From NCBI GenBank assembly GCA_023423995.1, contig JAFAEL010000049.1, positions 1 through 16,241 on the forward strand: a DNA stretch of 16,241 nucleotides, read 5' to 3'. This document shows, piece after piece, positions 14,874 through 16,241 of the stretch. The position numbers and the translations under genes were made by a program. The DNA comes from Pseudomonadota bacterium (GTDB lineage Bacteria; Pseudomonadota; Alphaproteobacteria; Rhizobiales; Beijerinckiaceae). Position 1 is the first letter of the stretch. Every line of letters starts with the position of its first letter. The notes beneath the pieces are model-generated. The model saw nothing but the letters and a program-made list of their open reading frames with translations, had not been told where the DNA came from and searched no databases.

Positions 14874-15688
14874 CGCCCGGCGAGCCCGCCGGGCACCGCG
14901 TCGCGGAGGTCCGGGGCGTCGAGGCGGCGGTAGCGGGCCTGGACGAGGCCGAACAGCCCGAAACAGGCGAGGCCCAGGGCCGTCGCGCCGAGCAGGAAGG
15001 CGCCGTAGGGCTGCTGCCGGAGGGCGTCGAGCGCGCCGCCGAGGCCGCGCACCTCCGACGAGCTCGCATGCCAGGCGGCGGCGAGCAGGAACCCGCCCAC
15101 CACCAGGAAGACGAGGCCGCGGGCGGAAAAGCCGAGCTTCCCGGCCTTGCGCACCCAATCCTCGTGCCCGGCCGGCAGGTGGAGACGGTCGGTGACGCGG
15201 CCCTTCCAGGCGCGCCACAGATAGGAGAGGCCGACCCCGATCACGGCGAGCCCGACCGCGGCCACCAGCCAGCGCCCGGCCGGCTGCCCGAGGAGCCAGC
15301 GCGTCCAGTCGCGCGCGGCCTGGTCCTCGCCGCCCCCGCCGCCGCCATCGCTCCCCGTCGCCATCGCGAGGGCCGAGACCGCAAGGCTGCCATAGACGAA
15401 GCCGCTGATCCCATGCGCGGCCCGCACGGCGAGCCCCTTCGGGTCGCTCCCGCGCCCGTCGGCGTCGAACACGGCCTCCACGACCCGCCACAGAGCGAAG
15501 CCGAACAGCCCGAGCGCCAGCAGCCCGACCAGCACCGTCCCGAACGGTTGTCCCATGAGGGCTGCCAGCGCGGAACGGCTCCCGCCCGTCCCGCCGCCCT
15601 GTCCGATCGCGGCGAGGAGCGCAAACACCCCGACCAGGAGATACACGGCCCCCCGCGCCCCATACCCCGCCCGCGCCAACAGCTCCAC
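14870..15688 (-). CDS. DUF1206 family integral membrane protein
   Basis: A 272-residue membrane protein with three internal repeats, each two helices, giving about six membrane segments. The repeats open at LLARAGYGARGAVYLLVG (residues 3-20), VRAAHGISGFVYGSLAV (88-104) and VRKAGKLGFSARGLVFLVVG (179-198), the arginine/glycine/aromatic signature of DUF1206. A Gly-rich loop (114-120) separates repeats one and two. The start is GTG at 15688, preceded by GGGGGGA at 8 nt. The frame stays open upstream to 16228 but only through the repeat region 15769-16027, giving a composition unlike any membrane protein, so the longer version is rejected. Function is unknown. Confidence 0.85.
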   Translation of the reverse strand: MELLARAGYGARGAVYLLVGVFALLAAIGQGGGTGGSRSALAALMGQPFGTVLVGLLALGLFGFALWRVVEAVFDADGRGSDPKGLAVRAAHGISGFVYGSLAVSALAMATGSDGGGGGGEDQAARDWTRWLLGQPAGRWLVAAVGLAVIGVGLSYLWRAWKGRVTDRLHLPAGHEDWVRKAGKLGFSARGLVFLVVGGFLLAAAWHASSSEVRGLGGALDALRQQPYGAFLLGATALGLACFGLFGLVQARYRRLDAPDLRDAVPGGLAGR

Positions 15689-15768
15689 GGCAGCGTCCCC
15701 CCGGGGCGATCTCCCCGCGGCGCAAACCGGCTTTGGGGTGGCGCGGTTCCCGGGTGGGGGCGCGTCTG

Positions 15769-15826
15769 CCCTCCCCCTCGTGGGGAGGGCCCGAGTCGAA
15801 GCGCAGCTTCGAACCGGGGTGGGGGG
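15769..15826 (+). repeat. GC-rich intergenic hairpin repeat, copy A
   Basis: CCCTCCCC (15769-15776) pairs with GGGGAGGG (15782-15789). It is followed by a second perfect hairpin, TCGAAGC/GCTTCGA (15796-15802 and 15806-15812), and then ACCGGGGTGGGGGG. The same order, stem then CCGAGnCGAAGC then CCGGGGTGGGG, recurs in copies B and C. Confidence 0.7.
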
Positions 15827-15874
15827 CGTCCCGCCGTCGAGCGGGTGCCAGGCGGACCTGGCCCTGCCCGCTCG

Positions 15875-15892
15875 CACCGGCGAAAGCCGGTG
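15875..15892. repeat. GAAA-loop hairpin repeat
   Basis: CACCGGCGAAAGCCGGTG is a perfect 7-bp stem closed by a GAAA tetraloop and followed by CCCAGGGG. It resembles the widespread alphaproteobacterial intergenic element of the form 'CC.GCGAAAGC.GG..CCAG'. It lies between copies A and B. Confidence 0.6.
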
Positions 15893-15905
15893 CCCAGGGG
15901 ATGAT

Positions 15906-15956
15906 CCCTCCCTGCAGGGGAGGGTGGCCCGAGCGAAGCGGAGGGCCGGGTGGGGC
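15906..15956 (+). repeat. GC-rich intergenic hairpin repeat, copy B
   Basis: CCCTCCC (15906-15912) pairs with GGGAGGG (15918-15924). TGGCCCGAGCGAAGC and GGGCCGGGTGGGG follow, in the same order as copy A. It lacks the perfect second hairpin of A. It faces copy C as an inverted pair. Confidence 0.65.
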
Positions 15957-15972
15957 TGCTTGCCCGCCCGCG

Positions 15973-16027
15973 ACCCCACCCCGGTTCGCGCCTGCGGCGC
16001 GACTCGGCCCTCCCCTGGAGGGGAGGG
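15973..16027 (-). repeat. GC-rich intergenic hairpin repeat, copy C (inverted)
   Basis: Read on the - strand it gives CCCTCCCC, a TCCA loop, GGGGAGGG, CCGAGTCGCGCC, then AACCGGGGTGGGG, matching copy A in order and sequence. With copy B it forms an inverted pair from 15903 to 16030 with GATCCCTCC/GGAGGGATC at the outer ends. Confidence 0.65.
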
Positions 16028-16129
16028 ATCAGGCGGCTCGTCCGTCAGCGCCCACGCGCCGTCCGTCCCCGGTCCGAGGTCGGTCAACACAGTTGCGTTC
16101 AAACAGCCTTCCCAAAATCCTGTGAGGGA

Positions 16130-16200
16130 GCGGGATGCCGGTTCTCCGGCCTTCGATGATGATGGTTTGCGGATTTGCCTGGTCCCTCCCGGCATCCCGC
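16130..16200. repeat. 12-bp-arm inverted repeat near right edge
   Basis: GCGGGATGCCGG (16130-16141) and CCGGCATCCCGC (16189-16200) are perfect complements 47 nt apart. No T tract follows. It may be a termination or attenuation structure for a gene beyond the edge, or the ends of a small repeat element. Confidence 0.5.
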
Positions 16201-16241
16201 GACGGTCTTTTCGGCCCCATGGGCACACGCCCGGTCAGCCG

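Larger units (their letters stand above)
15689..16241. other. Repeat-rich non-coding region at right edge
   Basis: This 553-nt stretch has no supported gene. It holds three copies of a GC-rich hairpin repeat, one GAAA-loop hairpin and a 12-bp-arm inverted repeat, all listed separately. Between 16031 and 16128 nothing is recognised. Any gene to the right must start at or beyond the edge; a short ATG-initiated frame from 16156 to the edge is not recognisable. Confidence 0.6.

Noticed and set aside
14010..15725. 571-residue open frame on the - strand
   Set aside because: Out-of-frame shadow of DUF1206 and antisense to DUF72; Arg/Gly/Ala-rich with no recognisable segment.
15769..16027. Three similar repeats as a possible CRISPR array
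   Set aside because: Copies are in mixed orientation, unequally spaced and self-complementary, with no uniform spacers and no cas gene.
15689..16228. Upstream in-frame extension of the DUF1206 gene
   Set aside because: It is translation of the hairpin-repeat region; the family begins near the first membrane helix at 15688.
16156..16241. Possible start of a + strand gene at three successive ATG codons
   Set aside because: Only 28 codons before the edge, no Shine-Dalgarno and it lies inside the inverted repeat. No family can be recognised.

Overview
The window is GC-rich DNA (by eye around two thirds G+C or more) from an alphaproteobacterium. A Rhizobiales/Hyphomicrobiales host, possibly Methylobacteriaceae, is the best guess. 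Grounds are an MFS gene directly upstream of a cyoABCD-SURF1 cluster, an Omp25/Omp31-like beta-barrel, DUF72 and DUF1206 proteins of alphaproteobacterial type, and CCCTCCCC/GGGGAGGG intergenic repeats. The genus is inference, not demonstrated.

Left block (1-5697, all + strand): a tight run of seven genes with gaps of 15-82 nt. It holds the 3' end of an acyl-CoA dehydrogenase, an Old Yellow Enzyme-type flavin reductase, two crotonase-fold proteins, an AHL-lactonase-type metallo-beta-lactamase-fold hydrolase, an Asp/Glu/hydantoin racemase-superfamily protein and a CinA C-terminal-domain protein. It looks like a catabolic operon for a cyclic or unsaturated acid handled as a CoA thioester. Several enzymes lack the textbook catalytic residues of their families: both crotonases lack both hydratase glutamates, the racemase-like protein has one catalytic Cys replaced by Asp, and the OYE has Ala in place of the YqjM Cys26. 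The chemistry may therefore be undescribed, and this is the most interesting part of the window.

Middle block (5715-12163, all - strand): an MFS transporter followed by cyoA, cyoB, cyoC and cyoD (haem-copper ubiquinol oxidase) and a SURF1-family haem chaperone, with cyoB to SURF1 closely spaced or overlapping. No cyoE (haem O synthase) is present. A quinol-oxidase-linked SURF1 raises the possibility of a ba3-type rather than bo3-type enzyme. A 605-nt gap (12164-12768) upstream of the MFS gene holds a strong FNR/FixK-like palindrome and a second perfect inverted repeat.

Right block (12769-16241): a small four-cysteine conserved hypothetical (+), a convergent outer-membrane beta-barrel gene (-, probable TTG start), a DUF72 gene (+) and a DUF1206 membrane protein gene (-). 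The last two end on the same CTAG. The last ~550 nt appear non-coding and contain three copies of a GC-rich hairpin repeat, a separate GAAA-loop hairpin repeat and a 12-bp-arm inverted repeat near the edge. I saw no tRNA, rRNA, CRISPR array, insertion sequence or phage gene.
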